59,266 bases of DNA from Candidatus Thorarchaeota archaeon (GTDB lineage: Archaea; Asgardarchaeota; Thorarchaeia; Thorarchaeales; Thorarchaeaceae), in the NCBI GenBank assembly GCA_004524595.1, contig SDOA01000009.1, positions 1-59,266 of the forward strand. The letters run 5' to 3'. The notes under the pieces are model-generated. The model saw only the letters and a list, made by a program, of their open reading frames with translations. It was not told the DNA's origin and made no database searches. The position numbers and the translations under genes are program-made. This document shows, one piece after another, positions 43,051 through 50,493 of this stretch; within the stretch, counting starts at the first letter, position 1, and each line of letters opens with the position of its first letter.

Positions 43051-45837
43051 ATGTTTAAGTATGCCTTCAAACGAATTGTTCGAAGTTATCGATTATTCAT
43101 AGCTCTAACAATTGGTGTCCTTCTCGCAACAACATTTTTTGCGAGTACTAATGTAGCGGCAGATATCTTATCTCGAGATGCTTTAGAAGCCAGTATTGAA
43201 GACATTCTGTATGATTTCAATGTCGAATCATCTCCATCCAATTGGACTATCTCTGAGATTGCTGAGCTAGAATTGCAACTTAATTCACTAGATGGCATTT
43301 CAGGGACTACATATTCGTCGCTACTCAATTTTGAGTATGATAATACAGGGGTCAATATGACCCTCGCCGCAATTCAGATGGATTCTGAACTAGCTGATGG
43401 TATACAAGTTGTTTCAGGTAGCCTCTCTTTAGGTCCAAATCAAACCTATGTAGTTCAGGGATCAGAGAACGAATCTCTCTTTTCCTTGGGTCAAGAAATT
43501 GAGGTCAATATCACAGTATCACGCGGATTTCTTACGCCTTATATTATTCAACGTAATCTTACTGTAGCTGGTTATGTAGTACTTCCAGAGAGAAATCGTA
43601 ATGCAATAATTCCATCACCGTTATCTGGTCTTCTTGCCCTAATTCAGGGACTAGGGGGTGGTGCGAGAGGTTTCACAATTGACACAAGTTACAATCTACT
43701 TCTAGTTGATTGGAATCAAGTCATGAATTCGATCCTTTTAGAGGCTGAGAATGTTGAATCACATGTTCGCATTTCACTCAAGAATACAGTACATTTGCAA
43801 ATGCAGAGAGTGCGATATCTGGACCCATATGATATTGATGCCTCAGTAACAAGAGTAGAGGAATTACGTGACCTTATTAGCTCGCGAGCAATTGCTTTTG
43901 GAGCTAGTGTTTCATCCAGTTTGATTTTGCCTCTTAGAATTTACCAAATTACTCAGCTAATGATGAGCATACAGTTCCTTACCCTCTCATTACCTATTTT
44001 TCTATTATCATACTTCACAGGTACAATGGTAAGTGATGTCGGATATAATTTCAGGAGGCGAGAGATTGGTCTATTACTTACTAAGGGCTACGAAAGAAGT
44101 ACTATCAGGAAGATGTTCTTAGTTGAAGGTGCACTCATAGGAGGTATTGCTGGTGGGGCCTCCATATTTCTAGGAACAACAGCAGCATACATCATCCTTG
44201 GTGTACCTACTTTCAATATATTTGATGCAATTCTAAATAATATGACAGCTGTCATTCTCTCAATTATATTAGGAATGTTACTTGGCCTTCTTTCAGTATG
44301 GAGACCTGCAGGAAGAGCATCAAAATTAGAGATTCTGGATGCATTAAAACAATACATCTATGTTGAAGAGACTTCGGAATACAAACGACTACTTCCGACT
44401 GTTGCTCTAATTTTAGGAACATACAAACTAATCGTATGGTCATTGGGAATTGACATCACAAGTCTTCTTGGAAGTGTCAGCTTTGGAAATCTCTTCGTAT
44501 CTATTGTGATTGTTGCTTGGATTCTAGTTGATGGTATTCTGAACATAATTGGACCATTGCTCTTTCTCTATGGAGCGACTAAAGTATTCATTCGTGGTTC
44601 TCAAAAATTCCAAGAAGTGATCATGAGTCTAGGTAGAAGATTTTTTGGTTCTTTTGGAAAATTAGCGACTAGAAATGTCAAACGGCATCCTGCAAGAAAT
44701 TCCACTTTAGTGTTTATTGTCGCATTAATTGTTTCATATGGTATCTTTGCCACTGGAAGTCTTTTCTCTCAATACGATTACACTGAAAGAATTGCAAGAT
44801 TTGATGTTGGTGCAGACATTAGGTTGGAGCTCAATCCTGGTGCCAATATTACTCATATTCTTTCAACAGTGTCAACATATGAAGGTGTAATCGCTGCAAC
44901 CACGGAATATTCTTTGAATCTTCAGGCAGGTACTAATACGATAGACGCTCGAGGGATAAGACCTGATGAATGGCGAAACACTGCATTTTGGGAGAGAGAT
45001 TGGTTCGTTGGTGATATAGATCAGATGTTTTCCGATTTAGGTGATGATGGTATCATTCTCTCTCTCGATGTAGCACAGAGATTGGACCTTGGAGTCGGTG
45101 ATGTTCTTACTGTAGCTGGACCTTTTGGGTCAGGGACCCATTCACTTACCATTGTGGGTCTTATTGGATATCTATCACCAATTGAGCAATTTGGAGGTGA
45201 TTTCCAAATTTCTGTTGGTGGAGACTATACTTCATTTGTTTCCGAGAGTTTCTTAAATGAGAGTAATTTAATCTATACTTCAACTGCAAACATACTGATT
45301 GATACAGATGCAAATACAAATGGCACCCTTCTTCAAGAAACATTCGCTATTGAGATTTCTGGAGTTTATGCAAGTTATTCAGTAACTACTGAGCTATTGG
45401 ATTACCAAACAAGCATAATTCGTAGTGGAACGACTAAAATCCAATGGTTAGCAATCTCATTTGCTATAATCCTTGCAATGGTTGGAACAGCTCTAGTGGT
45501 CATTTTAACTCTGCAAGAAAAAGATACAGAGATTGCACTACTCTCAGTACGTGGTTTCAACAAATTACAATTATTTAAGACACTACTTGCTGAAGTCATG
45601 GTGACGGTCTTTTTCGCACTCTTATTGGGACTTGGAGTGGGATACATAGAGAATGTTGGACAAGTTGCATCCTTGAATGAAAGCATTTCGGGTCTGATTA
45701 GGTACAGAGTATCATTAGGGAATGTAGCTGGTTATACAATACTAGTATTGCTTAGTGTTGTGATATTGGCAGCCATAATTCCAGTTTGGTGGTCTTCGCG
45801 AAGACCTGAATCAAAGGTTGATTTACTAAGGACGTAG
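43051..45837 (+). CDS. ABC transporter permease, FtsX/MacB-like, double-module
   Basis: 928 aa. An N-terminal helix (LFIALTIGVLLATTFFAS) is followed by an extracellular domain, then a three-helix FtsX unit (about 305-415; RRREIGLLLTKGYERSTIRKMFLVEG is the typical cytoplasmic loop). More helices follow at about 440-510, and RNVKRHPARNSTLVFIVALIVSYGI starts the second half, which has its own extracellular MacB-like core (GIILSLDVAQRLDLGVGDVLTV) and final three helices with LQEKDTEIALLSVRGFNKLQLFKTLLAE. Such permeases do not import solutes; they export or extract lipoproteins, peptides or lipids or pass mechanical signals. The ATPase gene follows directly. The partner on the outside may be the Ig-like protein at 42419. 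Confidence 0.9.
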   Translation: MFKYAFKRIVRSYRLFIALTIGVLLATTFFASTNVAADILSRDALEASIEDILYDFNVESSPSNWTISEIAELELQLNSLDGISGTTYSSLLNFEYDNTGVNMTLAAIQMDSELADGIQVVSGSLSLGPNQTYVVQGSENESLFSLGQEIEVNITVSRGFLTPYIIQRNLTVAGYVVLPERNRNAIIPSPLSGLLALIQGLGGGARGFTIDTSYNLLLVDWNQVMNSILLEAENVESHVRISLKNTVHLQMQRVRYLDPYDIDASVTRVEELRDLISSRAIAFGASVSSSLILPLRIYQITQLMMSIQFLTLSLPIFLLSYFTGTMVSDVGYNFRRREIGLLLTKGYERSTIRKMFLVEGALIGGIAGGASIFLGTTAAYIILGVPTFNIFDAILNNMTAVILSIILGMLLGLLSVWRPAGRASKLEILDALKQYIYVEETSEYKRLLPTVALILGTYKLIVWSLGIDITSLLGSVSFGNLFVSIVIVAWILVDGILNIIGPLLFLYGATKVFIRGSQKFQEVIMSLGRRFFGSFGKLATRNVKRHPARNSTLVFIVALIVSYGIFATGSLFSQYDYTERIARFDVGADIRLELNPGANITHILSTVSTYEGVIAATTEYSLNLQAGTNTIDARGIRPDEWRNTAFWERDWFVGDIDQMFSDLGDDGIILSLDVAQRLDLGVGDVLTVAGPFGSGTHSLTIVGLIGYLSPIEQFGGDFQISVGGDYTSFVSESFLNESNLIYTSTANILIDTDANTNGTLLQETFAIEISGVYASYSVTTELLDYQTSIIRSGTTKIQWLAISFAIILAMVGTALVVILTLQEKDTEIALLSVRGFNKLQLFKTLLAEVMVTVFFALLLGLGVGYIENVGQVASLNESISGLIRYRVSLGNVAGYTILVLLSVVILAAIIPVWWSSRRPESKVDLLRT

Positions 45838-45849
45838 GTGATGAAGATG

Positions 45850-46740
45850 ATGAATAATCTAGCGTATATTCAGACGAGTGATCTCGTGAAAGTGTTTCGA
45901 CTTGGTAATATAGAGGTACAAGCTCTTCGAGGTCTCTCCATGGACGTAGATGATGGTGAAATGGTAGCCATTGTTGGTGCAAGTGGATCTGGGAAGACCA
46001 CGCTTCTTAATATCCTTGGAGGAATAACTCGGGCCACTGCTGGTGCAACTATAGTTGCTGGCTATGATGTATCAAATGCAACCCCACAACAACTTGTCAT
46101 GCTTCGCCGAGAGATTGTGGGACATATCTTTCAAGAACTCAACCTTATCAATACCCTTACGGCCTATGAGAATGTAGAGCTACCAATGCTTGCCGCTAAG
46201 AAAGATGGATCTACCAGAAAGAGGCGAGTAGAGGAACTCCTCACCATAGTAGGACTTGTTGATAGAATGCATCATAAACCTGATGAATTGAGTGGTGGAG
46301 AACGGCAACGAGTCGCAATTGCAGCATCTCTTGCAAATGATCCAAAAGTTCTGTTGGCAGATGAACCAACAGGTGACCTTGATACAGAGACCGGTAGTAT
46401 TATCGTGGAATACCTCCATAAGGTGAACAAAGAATTCGGAAAGACTATTATCATGGTCACCCACGACCCATCAATTGCACGACAGTGTGATAGGATATTT
46501 CGAATTCGTGACGGACAGATAATATCAGTACAATCTCCAACCTCTGATCAAGAGATGGCCGCTGCATCTCGAGTTGATGTAGTTCGAGAACGTCTCCATG
46601 AGATTAAGATTGAGATCACTAAACTTGACGAAGCAGCGACTAGTGGAAGAATAGACCTAGGTCTCTTTGCTGAAAGACGTACAAAATTGCAGGAGAAACA
46701 AAAACTGTTTGAAGAGGAAATGCATCGATTGGGACACTAA
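45850..46740 (+). CDS. ABC transporter ATPase, MacB/LolD type
   Basis: 296 aa from the ATG at 45850, seven bases after GGTGAT; GTG 45838 and ATGs 45841 and 45847 are also in frame. Walker A GASGSGKT (43-50), Q-loop FQELNLI, signature LSGGERQRVAIA, Walker B VLLADEPTGDLD and switch H (VTHDP) are all intact. The pattern GLSMDVDDGEMVAIVG and EPTGDLDTETG belongs to the MacB/LolD/FtsE group that powers FtsX-type permeases. A C-terminal extension of about 65 residues (RERLHEIKIEITKLDEA...LQEKQKLFEEEMHRL) is likely coiled coil and not part of the core. Starts 13 bp after the permease stop. Confidence 0.95.
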   Translation: MNNLAYIQTSDLVKVFRLGNIEVQALRGLSMDVDDGEMVAIVGASGSGKTTLLNILGGITRATAGATIVAGYDVSNATPQQLVMLRREIVGHIFQELNLINTLTAYENVELPMLAAKKDGSTRKRRVEELLTIVGLVDRMHHKPDELSGGERQRVAIAASLANDPKVLLADEPTGDLDTETGSIIVEYLHKVNKEFGKTIIMVTHDPSIARQCDRIFRIRDGQIISVQSPTSDQEMAAASRVDVVRERLHEIKIEITKLDEAATSGRIDLGLFAERRTKLQEKQKLFEEEMHRLGH

Positions 46741-46785
46741 CTCGATATGTTTTTGATTGAGCATATTTACTTTACATCGATAACA

Positions 46786-47658
46786 ATGTCACTTCCAGCT
46801 ATTATTGTCCATGGTGGAGCAACTGTCTTCAAAGAGAAATACCACAAAGCAATTTTAGAAGCCGTCAAAAAATCTGCTAAAGTAGGGATGTGCGTTCTTG
46901 AGAATGGTGGTTCATCTTTAGATGCAGTTGAAACAGCTATCTATACTCTTGAAGAAACTGAATTGTTTACTGCTGGGAGAGGTGCATGTAAAAATGATAT
47001 AGGTGAGATTGAAGTCGATGCGTTGATAATGGATGGAAATCGTCTCGAGAGCGGCGCAGTCATTGCAGTACAAGATATCATTCATCCGATATCGCTAGCT
47101 CGTTATGTTCTGGAGCGTACTTCTAACTATCAGATTGCCGGTAAAGGTGCAAATAGACTGTATGAAAAGATGATAGAAGAAGGTTTTCGAAAAGAAGTTG
47201 AACCTTTAAGAAATAGTCCTCCAAGAATTGCAGAAGGTTGTGATACTGTCGGAGCCATTGCTGTTGATCTTCATGGACATATCTCTGCTGGCTCTTCTAC
47301 TAGTGGATGGCCAGGAAAACTCTCGGGTCGTGTTGGCGATTCACCAATAATTGGTGCAGGAGTTTATGCAAATGATATCGCAGCTGCAAGTTGTACTGGG
47401 AAAGGTGAACAGATTTTGAGAATTGTGATGGGTAGAATCGCTGTATATCATGTAGAACTTGGAAAGAGCGTTCAAGAAGCAGCTTCTATTATGGTATCAG
47501 AACTTAGACAAAAAACGACGGGAGAGGCTGGTCTTATTATGGCTGATAATAAGGGACATATCGGACTAGCCTATGACACACCACATATGCCTGTAGCAAT
47601 ATTAAGTCCAGAAACGAAGGATATCTATTGTTCAATGACCCCTAAATGGTCAAAATAG
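46786..47658 (+). CDS. Isoaspartyl peptidase / L-asparaginase (Ntn-hydrolase)
   Basis: 290 aa from the ATG at 46786, because SLPAIIVHGGA is the usual N-terminus; an ATG at 46747 would add a hydrophobic 13-residue extension. These enzymes cleave themselves and use the newly exposed Thr to hydrolyse isoaspartyl dipeptides or asparagine. The cleavage site appears in GCDTVGAIAVD, with Thr154 as nucleophile. In most relatives this reads H-G-T-V-G-A-V-A, so the residue before Thr is Asp in place of Gly, which may affect self-cleavage. SSTSGWPGKLSGRVGDSPIIGAG, the substrate loop, is fully conserved. The gene follows the ABC ATPase by 45 bp and may be in the same transcript. Confidence 0.92.
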   Translation: MSLPAIIVHGGATVFKEKYHKAILEAVKKSAKVGMCVLENGGSSLDAVETAIYTLEETELFTAGRGACKNDIGEIEVDALIMDGNRLESGAVIAVQDIIHPISLARYVLERTSNYQIAGKGANRLYEKMIEEGFRKEVEPLRNSPPRIAEGCDTVGAIAVDLHGHISAGSSTSGWPGKLSGRVGDSPIIGAGVYANDIAAASCTGKGEQILRIVMGRIAVYHVELGKSVQEAASIMVSELRQKTTGEAGLIMADNKGHIGLAYDTPHMPVAILSPETKDIYCSMTPKWSK

Positions 47659-47676
47659 AAAATATGCTCTCAAGAC

Positions 47677-48156
47677 TTATTTCTTTCCAAGATAATCCTC
47701 AATTATCTTTACGATCTCTTCTTCTAAAGTCGGTTTCATCTTTTGCCTTGTCTTTATTCGACCAATCTCTTCTCCTTCTTTGTTGAAGATAAGGATAGTC
47801 GGGCTACTTGTAATCTCAAAGATATCTACTTCTTCAGGAGAAGGTGGAACTGCCCAGAATTTATTTGAGCCATAGGGGGGTTTAGTCATTCCACCACGAG
47901 CAATGATCTTCTTTCCAGTTTCTCTTTCAATTATTGCCAAAACAGGGACAGCTCTTTTCGCATCTCCACACCAATCAGCAAATATGACTGCGATAGAGAA
48001 TTCTTGGGTATATTCCTTGATTTTTTCGAGTGCTTTAGTATTGATTCGATAATCCTGTTTTAGCCGGGAAAATCCTGCCCTATATGATGAAGACATTTTC
48101 TCAATATAATCACAGCAACCTGGAGCATCTTCTCTTACATCACTTATTGAAGGCAC
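47677..48156 (-). CDS. Thioredoxin-like protein with a single active-site Cys
   Basis: 159 aa; GTG start with GAGGT about 11 bases upstream. The thioredoxin fold is visible from FSIAVIFADWCGDAKRAVPVL to the cis-Pro region ITSSPTILIF. The usual C-x-x-C is CGDA, so only the first Cys remains, as in the thioredoxin-9-like group found in Firmicutes and archaea, which may act on mixed disulfides or bacillithiol-like adducts. An N-terminal extension has adjacent cysteines (APGCCDYIEKM). It ends a minus-strand run with the ferritin-like and flavoprotein genes. Confidence 0.8.
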   Translation of the reverse strand: MPSISDVREDAPGCCDYIEKMSSSYRAGFSRLKQDYRINTKALEKIKEYTQEFSIAVIFADWCGDAKRAVPVLAIIERETGKKIIARGGMTKPPYGSNKFWAVPPSPEEVDIFEITSSPTILIFNKEGEEIGRIKTRQKMKPTLEEEIVKIIEDYLGKK

Positions 48157-48191
48157 TTTAATAACAACCTCTAACTATATTTTGCTAGTGT

Positions 48192-48671
48192 TTAATCTGA
48201 ATCACATACAATATCTGTTCCTTTCTGTCCCTTCTTCGATTGAAGAGGAGCTTGTTTAATCAATGTGACCAGCTTAGCCAGATCTTCCTTATGAGAAGAT
48301 TCTTCTTCTTTCAAATGTTGTAGTAATAGTGAAGCTATTGGGTCATCTATTTTCTTCATTGCTTTGTCAAGTAGTGTGATCATATTTCCTTCATCATTTA
48401 TTAGACTCTTGAGTTCTCTCTCAAGCTTCACACGCCCTGCATACCTACCCACTTTGGCTGACCATTCGTCACAGGGAGTTGTGTTGAGCAATTCTATCAT
48501 TCCTTCAAGGAATTGCACATGTTTCCAAGTGTCTAACCGTAAATCCATGAATGCTAAACGAACTGCAGTTTCTTTAGCTTCATCTTCTAATTTAGTAAGC
48601 CTCTCTAATGTCTTCTTTTCTACTTCTATCTGTTCTTTGAAGATATCAATGATCTCTGATTCAATTGTCAT
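48192..48671 (-). CDS. Ferritin-like helical protein 1
   Basis: 159 aa from the ATG at 48671 (GGGAG about ten bases upstream). Four long helices with Glu and His at spacings that fit a ferritin-like bundle: EIIDIFKEQIEVEKKTLERL, LRLDTWKHVQFLEGMIELL, LKSLINDEGNMITLLDKAM and LLLQHLKEEESSHKEDLAKLV. The paired E-x-x-H spacing of rubrerythrin is only partly present (E-E-S-S-H and W-K-H), so metal binding is uncertain. It has its own strong TATA box at 48721-48734 and a palindrome next to it, so it is likely regulated separately from IorAB. Role in oxidative stress or metal storage is inferred from family and neighbours. Confidence 0.65.
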   Translation of the reverse strand: MTIESEIIDIFKEQIEVEKKTLERLTKLEDEAKETAVRLAFMDLRLDTWKHVQFLEGMIELLNTTPCDEWSAKVGRYAGRVKLERELKSLINDEGNMITLLDKAMKKIDDPIASLLLQHLKEEESSHKEDLAKLVTLIKQAPLQSKKGQKGTDIVCDSD

Positions 48672-48720
48672 GGTTTTTCTCCCTTCGCAAATAATTAACA
48701 ATAGTTATATGTTTCATTTT

Positions 48721-48734
48721 TTTATTATATAAAG
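48721..48734 (-). promoter_or_regulatory. TATA box of the ferritin-like gene 1
   Basis: In minus-strand sense CTTTATATAATAAA, 50-63 bases before the ATG at 48671; one of the best TATA matches in the window. A long inverted repeat joins it on the upstream side (48731-48762). Confidence 0.6.
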
Positions 48735-48762
48735 ATATTCATACTGGAGAATGTATATCTTT
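48731..48762. promoter_or_regulatory. Inverted repeat next to the TATA box, candidate operator
   Basis: AAAGATATTCAT-ACTGGAGA-ATGTATATCTTT: two 12-bp arms with one mismatch and an 8-bp spacer, overlapping the upstream edge of the TATA box by four bases. The position suits a repressor or activator of the ferritin-like gene; it also lies after the stop of the flavoprotein gene at 48776 and could end that transcript. Confidence 0.45.
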
Positions 48763-48775
48763 TGATATGACCCCA

Positions 48776-49786
48776 TTATTCCATATGTAATGCTCTTCGG
48801 TAATCGACATGATCGAATTCTTGTTCGTGCTCTCGTTCATTACCAAGGAATTGATTCATCATCAAGGCTGCATAATTAGCTGTACCAACTGCCATTGCTA
48901 CTTGTTGAGTTATTGGTCTAACATCACCAGCAGCCCAGATACCTTCAACGTTTGTTTTGCCACGATGGTCTGTGATGATATTTCCCTTGGAATCAACATC
49001 AATACCAATCTGTTGAGCAAGTTCTGACCTAGCTACATCAATAAATGCAACAAAGAAGACATTAGTCTTTATCTTTCGTCCATCTTCCAATGTAACAGAT
49101 TGAACAACACCAGGTCTAGGAAATGCAACTGACTTGATTTTTCCTCTGCTCCACTTAAATGGAGAATTATCTAATTTTAATAGGTCCTGTTTCTCAATTG
49201 GCATATAGGCATCTTCAGTCATGAGAATTTCAATGTTATTGATGTCTGTAAAACGAGATATTGCATTCGCAACATGGAGAGCACTTCCTACAGTACCTGC
49301 ATTAACAACAAGAACTTTTTTATCTTTACAGAGTGGCGCTTCACAATCCGGACAATAAAAGCTACCATTCCCCACATTTGCCACAGGTAACCACCCTCTC
49401 CATTGACCATTAACTCGAGGATGTTTTCTTGCAGTTCCTGTTGCTATCAAGAGCAGTTTAGCATGGTACTCATTCTTATCCTTTGTTCGATAACTTGGTG
49501 AGGTCTTAATTGTGAAATCGGGGTATCTTCCTGATATCTCAACAACATCCGCCTCTATGAACTTGGCTCCAGCTGCGCGTGCTTCTCCTTGAAGTTTTCT
49601 TAGAAGACTACGTCCTTCATGATAGACCGCACCAGTGAAATTCAAAATAGAATTCGTGTGGAATGCCATTGGACTTGTACCACGGTCAAGTACTAATACA
49701 GACCTTTCATGATATGCTAAATGTAAGGCACCAGAACACCCTGAAGGGCCGCCGCCAATTATGATCGCGTCATATATCTTAACCAT
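48776..49786 (-). CDS. Thioredoxin-reductase-like FAD/NAD(P) oxidoreductase
   Basis: 336 aa from the ATG at 49786 (MVKIYDAIIIGGGPSG); an upstream in-frame extension of 29 residues is unlike the family. The FAD-binding GGGPSGCSGAL, the redox pair CPDC (Cys145, Cys148) in FYCPDCEAPLC, a second dinucleotide site (VVNAGTVGSALHVA) and the C-terminal FAD motif GIWAAGDVRP are all in order. The usual G-x-G-x-x-G/A of the NADPH site is weak, so the electron donor is unclear and may be ferredoxin or NADH. It follows IorB by 71 bp and may recycle a thiol partner for the ferredoxin-linked pathway. Confidence 0.85.
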   Translation of the reverse strand: MVKIYDAIIIGGGPSGCSGALHLAYHERSVLVLDRGTSPMAFHTNSILNFTGAVYHEGRSLLRKLQGEARAAGAKFIEADVVEISGRYPDFTIKTSPSYRTKDKNEYHAKLLLIATGTARKHPRVNGQWRGWLPVANVGNGSFYCPDCEAPLCKDKKVLVVNAGTVGSALHVANAISRFTDINNIEILMTEDAYMPIEKQDLLKLDNSPFKWSRGKIKSVAFPRPGVVQSVTLEDGRKIKTNVFFVAFIDVARSELAQQIGIDVDSKGNIITDHRGKTNVEGIWAAGDVRPITQQVAMAVGTANYAALMMNQFLGNEREHEQEFDHVDYRRALHME

Positions 49787-49857
49787 AGTGCATTCTTCTC
49801 CGAAGTCTTTCGTGTCTTTCTTGTTAATAAGTATGTGGTGTGGAATATAATATGCTT

Positions 49858-50493
49858 CTACTTTGACAAACAATTTGAACAGCTATCACAACCAAGATCA
49901 AAAGCCTTAGAGTTTTCATTGACGGTCTTAGGTGGAACTAGGTCTAGTACTGCTTTCTTTACCTTGCTTGCACTGATTGGAAAGTCTGAACAAGCAACAG
50001 TTGCTCCTATGAGAACAGAGTTTTCTGTTCGGGGATTTCCTGCTTGAATTGCGAGTTCTAATGAATCAAGTAATACTACCTTCTTTGTTATCTTCTTAAG
50101 TTTGGCAACAATTTGTTCCACAGTAAGATATCGAGTTTGTTTTTCCTTATCAAGTGCTACATCTTCGGTTTCAATGACTGATGGCATGATTCTGTTACTC
50201 ATTATGACAACACCATCGTCTTTGAGATATTCAATATACCTTAAGGCTTCAGTAGCTTCCATCGCTATCATCATGTCTGCTTTTCCATAAGGTATGAGTG
50301 GTGATATTGGATTGCCTATTCGAAAGTGTACATAAATTGAACCCTGTCTCTGTGAGAGACCGTGCTGTTCTCCAGTCATTACTTGTAGTCCTGATTCTAA
50401 TGCAGCCTTTCCTAGAATGGCTGATAATAGCATTAAACCTTGACCACCTACGCCGCAGAATAGAATGTTGTATGTATAACCCTTCTTCATCAT
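49858..50493 (-). CDS. iorB: Indolepyruvate:ferredoxin oxidoreductase, beta subunit
   Basis: 211 aa, ATG at 50493 overlapping the iorA stop by one base (TGATG), with GGAGGT seven bases upstream. The start NILFCGVGGQGLMLLSAILGKAAL and GEQHGLSQRQGSIYVHFRIG are typical of the gamma-like pyruvate-oxidoreductase domain. With IorA it oxidises aryl pyruvates (from Trp, Phe, Tyr) to aryl-acetyl-CoA and reduces ferredoxin. The protein ends in a Cys cluster (DLGCDSCSNCLSK) that could bind iron-sulfur or zinc; I do not recall it as a fixed feature of IorB. Confidence 0.93.
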   Translation of the reverse strand: MMKKGYTYNILFCGVGGQGLMLLSAILGKAALESGLQVMTGEQHGLSQRQGSIYVHFRIGNPISPLIPYGKADMMIAMEATEALRYIEYLKDDGVVIMSNRIMPSVIETEDVALDKEKQTRYLTVEQIVAKLKKITKKVVLLDSLELAIQAGNPRTENSVLIGATVACSDFPISASKVKKAVLDLVPPKTVNENSKAFDLGCDSCSNCLSK

